Shown here piece by piece: positions 18,587 to 26,028 of a DNA stretch of 64,000 nt. A program made the translations under genes and the position numbers. Where the stretch lies: the NCBI RefSeq assembly GCF_015062615.1, contig NZ_SUUH01000001.1, positions 532,366-596,365 of the forward strand. The letters run 5' to 3'. A model generated the notes under the pieces. It saw only the letters and a list, made by a program, of their open reading frames with translations. It was not told where the DNA came from and searched no databases. Origin of the DNA: Denitrobacterium detoxificans. Its GTDB lineage: Bacteria > Actinomycetota > Coriobacteriia > Coriobacteriales > Eggerthellaceae. Within the stretch, counting starts at the first letter, position 1. Each line of letters begins with the position of its first letter.

Positions 18587-19663
18587 TTACCCCCAATTTC
18601 CCAATACGAACCGTTGAATATCCTGATTGAGCATGACCACGAACAGCAGCATGAACAGGGCCATGCCCACCATGCTCAGTCGATTGATGGCAGTTTGCCC
18701 CACGTTGCGACGTCGAATGCGCTGGTAGATTTCCACCACGAAGCGCCCGCCGTCCAAAGGCGGAATGGGCAGCATGTTCATGATCCCCAGCGACACGGAA
18801 ATCATCGCCGTGAACATGGAGAACGAAAGCAGGCCCGCATCGGCCGCGCTCTTCGAGAGCACCGCGATGCCCACGACGCTCGTGGAATCGGAAACCGTCT
18901 GAGCGGCCGTTACGGGGTTGAACAACTGCCCCACGGCCATGATAACCATGCCGATGTAGCTAAGCCCCGCCATGATGGCGCGCAGTGGATCTACCTGGAT
19001 ATGCACGGTCTCGCCCGCGGAATTCGTGGCGTCAACACCCACGAACGAATAGATGATCACGAATACGAGCAGGGCAAACAGCAAGTTCACACCCGGGCCC
19101 GCCAACAGAATGACGCAGCGCTTCCAAAACGGCAGGGAGCGGTACTGCTTGCTGCGCTCCTCGCTCAGGAATGCCTCCACGTCGTCGAGCGCCGGACGCG
19201 GATCGCCTTCCTTGTACGAGCCGCCATCGCACGCCGCCTTCGACGACAACGTACGATACGTGTTGTACTTGTCACGCCCATGAGGGCCCGCAATGGTTCC
19301 CCATTCCGAAAGCTCGTCGAGCGCGTGATACGCCTCGTCGTCGGAAATGCCCAGCTCTTGGGCTACGTCTTCCATGTTCACGACGCCACGCTCGCGCACG
19401 AAGGCAAGCGTGCCCGCCAAATGGGGGCTCTCCTCGCCCGCTTCCATGCCGCAAACGCGGGCGTAGCCGCCCAGGGGAACGGCCGTCACGCCAAAGCGCG
19501 TGCCCTTGAACATGAATCCCACGCGTGGGCCAGGCAGGCCAACCATGAACTCGGTGACGCGCACCCCAAATGCGCGCGCAGCCAGGAAATGGCCACCCTC
19601 ATGTATGACGACGAGAATGCCAAGCACAATCGCGCAATACAGAATCATCAGCAAGACATCCAT
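18587..19663 (-). CDS. rseP: RseP-type M50 site-2 protease with an inserted winged-helix segment
   Basis: An intramembrane zinc protease of 358 residues. HEGGH is at 21-25 in the first helix, GPGVNLLFALLV at 189-200, and NMLPIPPLDGGR carries the third zinc ligand near the C-terminus. Residues 82-139 (LAGTLAFVRERGVV...ELGISDDEAYHALDELSEWGTI) have the helix-turn-helix pattern of a winged-helix domain, placed in the cytoplasmic loop between the first and second membrane segments. Usual RseP proteins have one or two PDZ domains after the second segment; here only about 35 residues lie there. It may process membrane-bound anti-sigma factors or signal-peptide remnants. It is followed by ispG and proS. 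Confidence 0.9.
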   Translation of the reverse strand: MDVLLMILYCAIVLGILVVIHEGGHFLAARAFGVRVTEFMVGLPGPRVGFMFKGTRFGVTAVPLGGYARVCGMEAGEESPHLAGTLAFVRERGVVNMEDVAQELGISDDEAYHALDELSEWGTIAGPHGRDKYNTYRTLSSKAACDGGSYKEGDPRPALDDVEAFLSEERSKQYRSLPFWKRCVILLAGPGVNLLFALLVFVIIYSFVGVDATNSAGETVHIQVDPLRAIMAGLSYIGMVIMAVGQLFNPVTAAQTVSDSTSVVGIAVLSKSAADAGLLSFSMFTAMISVSLGIMNMLPIPPLDGGRFVVEIYQRIRRRNVGQTAINRLSMVGMALFMLLFVVMLNQDIQRFVLGNWG

Positions 19664-19713
19664 GCATGTAATCCTTTCAAGCCCGCATACGGGGCGAATC
19701 GCTATGCCCTGCC

Positions 19714-19719
19714 ATTATA
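19714..19719 (-). promoter_or_regulatory. Candidate -10 box for rseP
   Basis: TATAAT on the minus strand lies about 50 bp before the rseP start; no convincing -35 was found. The rest of the intergenic stretch from 19664 to 19934 holds nothing else I can identify. Confidence 0.35.
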
Positions 19720-19934
19720 GAATTCCGCACCACCACGCGAACAAGCAGCCGCAAAAGCCCACGATACCGTAATCCAGATGATGCAGTTGCCGCCGCGGAG
19801 CGCCCGGCGCATCGTTTCGCTTCCGTTCCCATAAACCTAGCCAGCCAAGGCCAAGTGGCCAGCAAACCCACCTGATTTTCTCGGGTTGGCAACATCTTCT
19901 ATTCGCTTTGGTCTATTTTTCTGTACTTTATGAG

Positions 19935-19962
19935 TTTACTTTTTTGTACCAATGACTATAAT
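19935..19962 (+). promoter_or_regulatory. Promoter of the winged-helix regulator gene
   Basis: TTTACT and TATAAT are 16 bp apart in an AT-rich patch. Transcription would start about two bases before the ATG at 19972, implying a nearly leaderless mRNA. Two direct copies of TTTTT.TGTAC, at about 19916 and 19939, flank or overlap the -35 and could be binding sites. Confidence 0.5.
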
Positions 19963-19971
19963 CTGAATCAA

Positions 19972-20295
19972 ATGCAGCACTTAAACGCAACACACACCCT
20001 CGTGGGCTTGCTCACGTCAGACACCTATCGCCTGCTTCAGCTCTTAAGCAAACTACAGGTAGGTACGGTGGATGGTGAGCGAGTCCGCGAGAGCCAGGAA
20101 GAGATCGCCGAACTCTTCCACGTCAGCAAAGGCAAGCTGAACCCGCTCATGCAGGCATTGGTTGCGGTTGGGTGCATTCAGAAGTACCGCGCGCGCAGCG
20201 GCTACGTCGTAACCCCGCTGGGAACCCAAGTGATCGACTACATCGATCAGCTCAATGCCATAGAACAGGAACAGCAGCAATCCAAGCTGGCGTAG
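19972..20295 (+). CDS. Winged-helix transcriptional regulator, 107 aa
   Basis: A small one-domain DNA-binding protein. ESQEEIAELFHVSKGKLNPL is a clear helix-turn-helix (about residues 48-67), followed by a wing (KYRARSGYVVTPLG) and a C-terminal Gln/Glu-rich helix. The fold resembles MarR/RepL-like regulators. The start at 19972 rather than 19930 is chosen because the upstream codons overlap the promoter. The target is unknown; it may be autoregulatory through the nearby repeated TTTTT.TGTAC sites. Confidence 0.75.
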   Translation: MQHLNATHTLVGLLTSDTYRLLQLLSKLQVGTVDGERVRESQEEIAELFHVSKGKLNPLMQALVAVGCIQKYRARSGYVVTPLGTQVIDYIDQLNAIEQEQQQSKLA

Positions 20296-20430
20296 GTACG
20301 GTAGTTGGGGTTGGCAGCGTGGAGAGGGGCTCCCATGTTCCTATCGTCCAAACGAGTATTTGCGGGTAAGGGAAATCTAAAGCAAGAGCCGTTGTGCCCA
20401 TATCTCTCAAGCGAGGGTGGGTATCGCAGC

Positions 20431-20562
20431 ATGAATGCAAAACAGCCAGACATGGCCCAAACGGGTCCCATTCCGCGTATCCAGGGCACGGGTCCCATGC
20501 GCCCCTTCGCGCGCATGCGCAGCGTAAACGTGCAAGCGGCCATGATGCAGCACCTGCTCTAG
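20431..20562 (+). CDS. Possible 43-aa protein
   Basis: A short reading frame preceded by GAGGGTGGG and ending 27 bp before a good terminator. The product is basic with repeated Gly-Pro segments (TGPIPRIQGTGPMRPF) and no recognised family. The ribosome binding site and terminator placement are its only support. Confidence 0.35.
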   Translation: MNAKQPDMAQTGPIPRIQGTGPMRPFARMRSVNVQAAMMQHLL

Positions 20563-20589
20563 CAGCGCGAACAACCGAATAACCCCCTA

Positions 20590-20625
20590 GGCGCCCGGCG
20601 TTCCTCGGCTGGGCGCCTTCTTTTT
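20590..20625 (+). terminator. Rho-independent terminator
   Basis: GGCGCCC..GC and GC..GGGCGCC arms around a short loop, then TTCTTTTT. Confidence 0.8.
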
Positions 20626-20661
20626 AGCGTGCCTTCGCACGCCTACCCCCAGGCTGGGGCA

Positions 20662-21411
20662 TTATTCGGCTTGGTTGAAGCCCTCGTAGTAGTCTTCCGC
20701 GAACGACTGACGCTTGGAAAGCTGCTGCAGCGACGTGTACTTGCCGCTGGTCAGCTGGCTGGCAATGGAGCTAGAGTCGCTGCCCCCTACGCACCGTTCG
20801 TAGGCAAGGGCGAAGTACTCGGTCGCGTCGTCTACGCTCTCGTACGCTTTAAAGGCATCGAACGCCGTGTCGTATCCCGCAAGGTACATATCCAAGGCGG
20901 CAGCGTAATCGGCCGCCTCCCCGCTCCCCGACAACTCGCCGTAGGCAAATTCGATCTGCGTACGCGTGTCACTCCATGCTGTGCCCTTGGCCTGCGCATA
21001 CGCGTACAGGGACTTGAAGCGATCGCCGCTGAGCATGAACAAGCCATAGTATTTCCCATCGCAGGCGTTGGGTTCGAAGCCGCTTTCCTGGCGAATGTTG
21101 CCCATGATGGCCGCAACATGCGCAGCATCGAGGCCTTGCGCGAAGAGGTACTGGGAGACGACGTCCTCATCGGCGGCGTCATCATCATCGTCGCCTTCGA
21201 GCGGTTCGCTTTCATCGCGAACATCGGTGACAGTCTCGCTTGCGGGCTGGTCATTGGGCTGCTGGGTGCACGTAACGGCAATGCCGGCAACGGCAAGCAC
21301 CAGAAAAGCCGCGATCACCACAAGCCCCAAGGTCAGGGAACGCCCGGCATTCACGCCCGACGCAGCGTGACGAACGCTCGGACGACGCATCTTACTGCCC
21401 TGTGAACCCAT
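20662..21411 (-). CDS. Membrane-anchored phage-tail-lysozyme-like protein
   Basis: A 249-residue protein with a membrane helix at about 25-47, an acidic Asp-rich linker (EGDDDDDAADED, 72-83), and a domain starting at LFAQGLDAAHVAAIMGNIRQES that matches the phage tail lysozyme family. E109 in the IRQES motif is the likely catalytic residue by analogy. It is expected to face the cell wall and cut or bind peptidoglycan. No phage genes surround it, so it is probably a domesticated wall hydrolase. No clear Shine-Dalgarno sequence precedes the chosen start. Confidence 0.78.
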   Translation of the reverse strand: MGSQGSKMRRPSVRHAASGVNAGRSLTLGLVVIAAFLVLAVAGIAVTCTQQPNDQPASETVTDVRDESEPLEGDDDDDAADEDVVSQYLFAQGLDAAHVAAIMGNIRQESGFEPNACDGKYYGLFMLSGDRFKSLYAYAQAKGTAWSDTRTQIEFAYGELSGSGEAADYAAALDMYLAGYDTAFDAFKAYESVDDATEYFALAYERCVGGSDSSSIASQLTSGKYTSLQQLSKRQSFAEDYYEGFNQAE

Positions 21412-21463
21412 ATGCTCCCCTACCCCCGAATGGCGTTGGCACGATGATACGGCACGCTAAAGA

Positions 21464-21492
21464 CGTGAACAAGGGACGGAGGTCTGTTCACG
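21464..21492 (+). repeat. Palindrome-ended AAGGGACGGAGG element, copy 1
   Basis: CGTGAACA and TGTTCACG form perfect inverted ends around AGGGACGGAGGTC. Two more copies occur at 25028-25052 and 25082-25108. Confidence 0.65.
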
Positions 21493-21518
21493 CACGCGCG
21501 CCCCTTATTCACGCACGC

Positions 21519-21570
21519 AAAAGGGCCCGCTGCAAGAGTGAACTGGGGTGCAGTTCAGAGCAGCGGGCCC
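21519..21570 (-). terminator. Long hairpin terminator after the flavoprotein gene
   Basis: Outer arms GGGCCCGCTGC/GCAGCGGGCCC and inner arms TGAACTG/CAGTTCA form a two-part hairpin, with TTTT following on the minus strand. It lies 48 bp past the flavoprotein stop codon. Confidence 0.75.
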
Positions 21571-21617
21571 GACATGCAGCCCTGGGAGGGGGCGGGCCGC
21601 ATATGGAAGGCGAAGCG

Positions 21618-23294
21618 CTAGGCGCCGAGCACCTGACCGATGGTGTAGCCCATCAGGCAGTTGCGCGTATGCGAGAAGCAGTTCAGATTATGCGGATAGG
21701 TGTTGTAGAACATGCCACCCGACGTGAGGCCCGCAGCGAACAGACCCTCGATGGGGTTGCGGTCGTGGTCGAGCACGCGGCACTCGGTATCCACCAGCAG
21801 GCCACCCGCCGTGCACAGGCCGTCGGCGAATTCCTTGGTGGCGTAGTACGGAGGCGTGTCGAGCGTCATCATCATGTCACCCGGGAAGTTGAAGTCCTCG
21901 TCCTTGCCCGCAGCGGCCATCTCGTTCCAACGCTTCACCGTGGCAACGAGGGCATCCGCCGGCACGTCGAGCTTCTTCGCCAGCTCCTCGATGGTGTCAG
22001 CCTGCACGGCGTTGGGGCTCGTTGCGGCGGCAACCCACACTTCCTTGGGGCCATAGCAAGAAGAGCTGGGCGTCCAGATTTTGTCGATCTTCGTAGCCAA
22101 GGCGCTATCCACGATGTAGTAGTCGTATGCCTCGGGCTGCGCCTGAATGGCCAGGGCCAAATGGCCATAGGGCTCGTACTCGGGCGTGAAGCGCTTGCCC
22201 AGCTTGTTCACGCGCATGTAGGGCATGAGCTGCTCGGGGTCGAGCATGATGGCCTGCGGGAACTCATCTTCCGCCGCACCCACGGCCAGGCCCATCTGAT
22301 GGCCGTCGCCCGTGTTGCCGAACGCGCCGGTGAGCCAGGATCCAGGCACGCTACGCGGACGGCAGCGCTCCTTGAGCATCTGCTTATTGAACTCGTAACC
22401 GCCCGTTGCGAGCACCACGCCCTTGGCGCAGTTGTACTTCTCGTACCCATCGCTGCTCTTCACGATAACGCCCGTAACCTTGCCCGAAGAATCCTGAACG
22501 AGCTGGCACGCAGGAGTGTTGTAGCGGATCTGGACGCCCGCCTTCTCCAAGATACCGGCAAGGATGCTCGCCAGCTCGCCAGCAGGATACGGCAGGTTGA
22601 TGGACGTGTTCCACGAACGAGACAGCGAGGTCTTATCGTACTGCTCGCGGAAGTCGGGGAAATCGCCCGCGGCGAACGTGAGCTTGTAGTCATCGAGATT
22701 CTGGTTGTCGAAATGCCCGATATACCAATCCACCGCCTCGCTGCACTTCTCGATCCAATGCTTGTACAGCGTCATGTTGCCCTGGAATGCGCAGTCGAGC
22801 ATAGCGTCGGCCAGGAAGGCATCGGTGTCGTACGTCATGCCCCAATGCTGATGCACCTTGGTGTTCAGGCCGCCGATGGTAGCGGAATTGTAATTACCCG
22901 TGGACTGCTTTTCCACGGCAACCGTATTCAGGCCAGCTTCCGCGCAAGCCAGCGCAGCGGCATCGCCAGCGGGGCCCAGGCCGCACACCACAACGTCAAC
23001 GTCATGTTCCGCAACGAAGTCGGTGATGGTCTCGGAAACGAAGGCAATCTGACCTTCGCCCGCAGCACCTACCTCGATCTCCTCCACGACGGGCCAAACG
23101 GCCTTGCTGGGATCGGTGGTCTGCATGGCCCCCGACGCAGCGGTGGCCGTCGTCTCGGCAGCCTTCTCGCTGGCGCCCTTCGGGCTGGAGCATCCCGTGA
23201 TACCCATGGCGGCTACGCCAGCCGCTGCCAGAGCGCCCGTAAGGAATCCGCGACGGCTCACGCCCGCCTGCTCGTTGCTGTTCTCTTGGTTCAT
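21618..23294 (-). CDS. Tat-exported FAD-dependent reductase (fumarate reductase flavoprotein family)
   Basis: A 558-residue flavoprotein with a twin-arginine signal (SRRGFLTGALAAAGVAAMG then GCSS, possibly also lipidated). The FAD-binding motif DVVVCGLGPAGDAAALACAE begins about residue 88. The C-terminal part (GLCTAGGLLVDTECRVLD, GLFAAGLTSGGMFYNTYP) matches the FAD_binding_2/flavocytochrome c group. No heme or FMN domain is fused and no cytochrome gene is adjacent. The family reduces fumarate, urocanate, enoates or ketosteroids; the substrate cannot be read from sequence. The start at 23294 has GGAGGG upstream. A membrane LuxR regulator is divergent from it, 224 bp away. Confidence 0.88.
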   Translation of the reverse strand: MNQENSNEQAGVSRRGFLTGALAAAGVAAMGITGCSSPKGASEKAAETTATAASGAMQTTDPSKAVWPVVEEIEVGAAGEGQIAFVSETITDFVAEHDVDVVVCGLGPAGDAAALACAEAGLNTVAVEKQSTGNYNSATIGGLNTKVHQHWGMTYDTDAFLADAMLDCAFQGNMTLYKHWIEKCSEAVDWYIGHFDNQNLDDYKLTFAAGDFPDFREQYDKTSLSRSWNTSINLPYPAGELASILAGILEKAGVQIRYNTPACQLVQDSSGKVTGVIVKSSDGYEKYNCAKGVVLATGGYEFNKQMLKERCRPRSVPGSWLTGAFGNTGDGHQMGLAVGAAEDEFPQAIMLDPEQLMPYMRVNKLGKRFTPEYEPYGHLALAIQAQPEAYDYYIVDSALATKIDKIWTPSSSCYGPKEVWVAAATSPNAVQADTIEELAKKLDVPADALVATVKRWNEMAAAGKDEDFNFPGDMMMTLDTPPYYATKEFADGLCTAGGLLVDTECRVLDHDRNPIEGLFAAGLTSGGMFYNTYPHNLNCFSHTRNCLMGYTIGQVLGA

Positions 23295-23518
23295 TCTTCC
23301 CTCCTTGTTCTTTGTTGGGCACCTCCCCGTGCCCACTGGTCGCATCATGCCCCCAGGGAATGGGCGAAAGCATCTACCGAAAGGGTAGAAAACCATAAAC
23401 TCGCAGGTGAATTCAGCGCATTCGCCCAACGTCGGCAATGGCGATGCGCTACTATGGGCGAAAGACAAAGCGACGGACGCATAGCCGCGCCCATCGCATT
23501 GCGGGAGGATTCGAACAC

Positions 23519-25024
23519 ATGCAATCGAAAGGGACGCATGCGCCAACCCAGTGGGAAGGCGCGCTAGAGACGCTACGCGTAGGCGTAGGGTCCTCTTTCC
23601 TGTGGGCTTGGGGCTTTCTGTGCTACCTCAGCCCCGCCATGTTTCCCTCGCAATTCGATTCGTCCACGAACGTGGGCCTCGAGAATGGTTTCTTCGCGTC
23701 GCAAGGCGTAGTCGTCCTCTTCGCCATAACGCTCCTCATCGCCTCGCGCTTGCGCACGATTCGCGTGCACCGGGGCGTGCTGCTTGCAGCGGCCCTTGCC
23801 ACCTGCGCCTCTTCCGTGGGCGTATCGCTTGCGCTCAACGCCAACCTGCAGGGGCTCATGATCGTTTGCGGAGCAATCGACGGTATAAGCGTTACCCTGC
23901 TCAGCTGCGCATGGGGCGCTCGATTCAGCCTGGGAACGAAGCGCACGCGGCCGCTGGTGGTTATATCATTCCTGCTCGCATACTTGGAATACCTGGTCGT
24001 GCCCCTTATCCCCTCGCCCATCGACGACATCATCATCGTGCTGCTGCCCATAGGGTCCTGGCTGCTCTGGAGGATCGATGCGGGTGCCCGTCACGCCCAA
24101 ACGTTCGACGTCTTCCCCACCACAACGCAGGCAGGGAAAATGCCGGGCGAAGTAAGTGCAGGCGCGTGGGAGACCCGCCTTCTGCCCTGGCGCCAGATCG
24201 CCATCCTGATAGCTGCCTCATTCGTAGGCAACCTGGTGAGCTCGTTCCTCATGGGAACATCGTACGAGCTTGCCACCACGCTCTTCAGCATGGCCACCAT
24301 CATTTGCGCGCTCATCGCCACCATGTCGCTCGTGCCGCTTGCCTACTCCGATGACACCCTTTCCGTGCCCAGTCTCTACCGCCTTACGCTGTCGTTTACC
24401 GCGGTGGGCCTTGTGGGAATACTGGTGTTCGGGGAAAGCGCCTTTGGCGTAGGCGGCATGTTCACGAATGGAGCGGCATTCTTCCTGCAGGTCATCGTAT
24501 ACGTCGTCATCACCCAGAGCGTCCAGGAAGAGGGCCTTTCCCCTCTGCTGGCATTCGTCGTGGGCCAGGCGCTCATTTCGGGCGTCGTGCTCTGCGGGCA
24601 CCTCATGGGAAAGCAGCTGCCCGCAATGCTACCCGGCGACATCCCCACGCTCTCCGTCATCTGCGGGGCAAGCATGCTCCTGCTGTTCTTCATGCTTATC
24701 GCCCAAACGGAAACGCTCGCGTCGACCGCACATGAGGCCCCCGAAAACACCCCCGCTGTGCCAGCAGCGGAACCAGCACAAGAGGAAGCGAACGCAAAGG
24801 ACGCCCTAGAAGAGCGCATGACGCGCATTTGTGAAGCGAACGGGCTCACGAAGCGCGAAGCAGAGGTATACCGCTATCTGGCGCGCGGACGCAGCTTGCC
24901 CTACATTGCCGACGCCCTGTTCGTAACCACCGGCACGGTGAAGACGCACACCACGCACATCTACCGCAAGCTCGGAGTGAGCTCGAAGCAGGAGCTCATG
25001 GACATGCTCGAGGAAACGCGCTAG
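23519..25024 (+). CDS. Membrane LuxR-family regulator (about 12 helices plus HTH)
   Basis: The 501-residue protein has a transporter-like membrane domain of about 12 helices (residues 25-410), a linker rich in Ala, Glu and Pro, and a C-terminal LuxR/GerE HTH (LTKREAEVYRYLARGRSLPYI...GTVKTHTTHIYRKL). This architecture is much expanded in Eggerthellaceae, usually next to flavoprotein reductases, as here. It probably senses a substrate in the membrane and controls the divergent flavoprotein gene. The start at 23519 follows GGGAGGAT; longer upstream starts lack a ribosome binding site. Confidence 0.9.
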   Translation: MQSKGTHAPTQWEGALETLRVGVGSSFLWAWGFLCYLSPAMFPSQFDSSTNVGLENGFFASQGVVVLFAITLLIASRLRTIRVHRGVLLAAALATCASSVGVSLALNANLQGLMIVCGAIDGISVTLLSCAWGARFSLGTKRTRPLVVISFLLAYLEYLVVPLIPSPIDDIIIVLLPIGSWLLWRIDAGARHAQTFDVFPTTTQAGKMPGEVSAGAWETRLLPWRQIAILIAASFVGNLVSSFLMGTSYELATTLFSMATIICALIATMSLVPLAYSDDTLSVPSLYRLTLSFTAVGLVGILVFGESAFGVGGMFTNGAAFFLQVIVYVVITQSVQEEGLSPLLAFVVGQALISGVVLCGHLMGKQLPAMLPGDIPTLSVICGASMLLLFFMLIAQTETLASTAHEAPENTPAVPAAEPAQEEANAKDALEERMTRICEANGLTKREAEVYRYLARGRSLPYIADALFVTTGTVKTHTTHIYRKLGVSSKQELMDMLEETR

Positions 25025-25027
25025 ACG

Positions 25028-25052
25028 CGTGAACAAGGGAGGTATGTTCACG
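25028..25052 (+). repeat. Palindrome-ended AAGGGAGG element, copy 2
   Basis: CGTGAACA and TGTTCACG ends identical to copy 1 with a core four bases shorter. It begins three bases after the regulator stop codon. Confidence 0.6.
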
Positions 25053-25081
25053 CAGGCCAAGGGCGAACCCCATGACAGCAA

Positions 25082-25108
25082 CGTGAACAATCCTCCGTCC
25101 CTTGTTCA
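25082..25108 (-). repeat. Palindrome-ended AAGGGACGGAGG element, copy 3 (inverted)
   Basis: It reads TGAACAAGGGACGGAGG on the minus strand, facing copy 2 across 29 bp. Together the two fill the gap between the convergent LuxR and fdhD genes and can form a large stem. Confidence 0.6.
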
Positions 25109-25120
25109 AAAAACCGCTCG

Positions 25121-25942
25121 TTACGAGCGATCGGCAGAGACAATGCCCAAGGGGTCGTTGAACACGCGGAACGAATCGGAATGGGCGCTGCAGATGAGCG
25201 TAAGGTCGTAGGCGCACGCCATCTCAACCGTAAGATCGGTGGGAACGGCTTTCGAAATGAGCATGGGAATATGCGCTCGAATGGCCTTCGCCACCATGTC
25301 GGTGGGTACGCGGCCGCTGGTGAACACCACGCACTGCGTAAGGTCTACCCCGTCGCGCATAGCGCAGCCAACCACCTTGTCGAACGCGTTATGACGCCCT
25401 AGGTCTTCGCAGCAATAAAGAATCTCTTCGCCCTGGGCCAGATAGCAGCTATGGGCGCCATACGTGGCGCGATGCGCGGGCGTATCTTCCTCGAACTTGC
25501 GCGAAAGAACAAACACCTGCTCGACCGTCCAGGGAATGGGCTCGAGCGGAACAAGCTCTTCGTCCTTCACGAACATGCTGTTCAGATTGCTGTTGAACGT
25601 GCAGCACGTGGCAACGGTATCCACGTGCTCGTGATTGACGTTGGCCTCGCGGTCCTTCAGATACACAAGCACGCGCGTTGCGTGTTCGCACACCATGATC
25701 TGGTCCACCTCGTCGACCGAGGAGATCATATCCTCCGTGCGCATGCGACCCAGAACGAGTTCGATCAGATGGTCGGCCGAACACATGAGACGCATGGTGA
25801 GTTCGCCATTCACGAAGACGCGCACGGCGTTTTCGGTCTGAAGAAGCGTGGATGTGGAGGTGCGGGAGCCGTCGGCATACACGTTCGTGCACGCACGGTC
25901 TTCCTGCTGGTTGATATCATGAGACGCATCTATGGCCTGCAT
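25121..25942 (-). CDS. fdhD: Formate dehydrogenase sulfurtransferase FdhD
   Basis: FdhD carries sulfur from IscS to the molybdenum cofactor of formate dehydrogenases. The 273-residue protein shows family motifs GRHNAFDKVVG, SGRVPTDMVAKAI and SKAVPTDLTVEMA. The loop that normally carries a CxxC pair reads ATCCTF here, with adjacent cysteines 113 and 114. AGGAGCGG precedes the start. It is the last gene of the minus-strand fdn operon, 86 bp after the glycosyltransferase gene. Confidence 0.9.
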   Translation of the reverse strand: MQAIDASHDINQQEDRACTNVYADGSRTSTSTLLQTENAVRVFVNGELTMRLMCSADHLIELVLGRMRTEDMISSVDEVDQIMVCEHATRVLVYLKDREANVNHEHVDTVATCCTFNSNLNSMFVKDEELVPLEPIPWTVEQVFVLSRKFEEDTPAHRATYGAHSCYLAQGEEILYCCEDLGRHNAFDKVVGCAMRDGVDLTQCVVFTSGRVPTDMVAKAIRAHIPMLISKAVPTDLTVEMACAYDLTLICSAHSDSFRVFNDPLGIVSADRS

Positions 25943-26028
25943 GTCCGCTCCTAAAGTAAAGGCACTGCTGGGCAGAAACTGCGCACATAATAGCGCATTG
26001 CAGCAGAGCGGACCAGGGGAAAGTCAAT

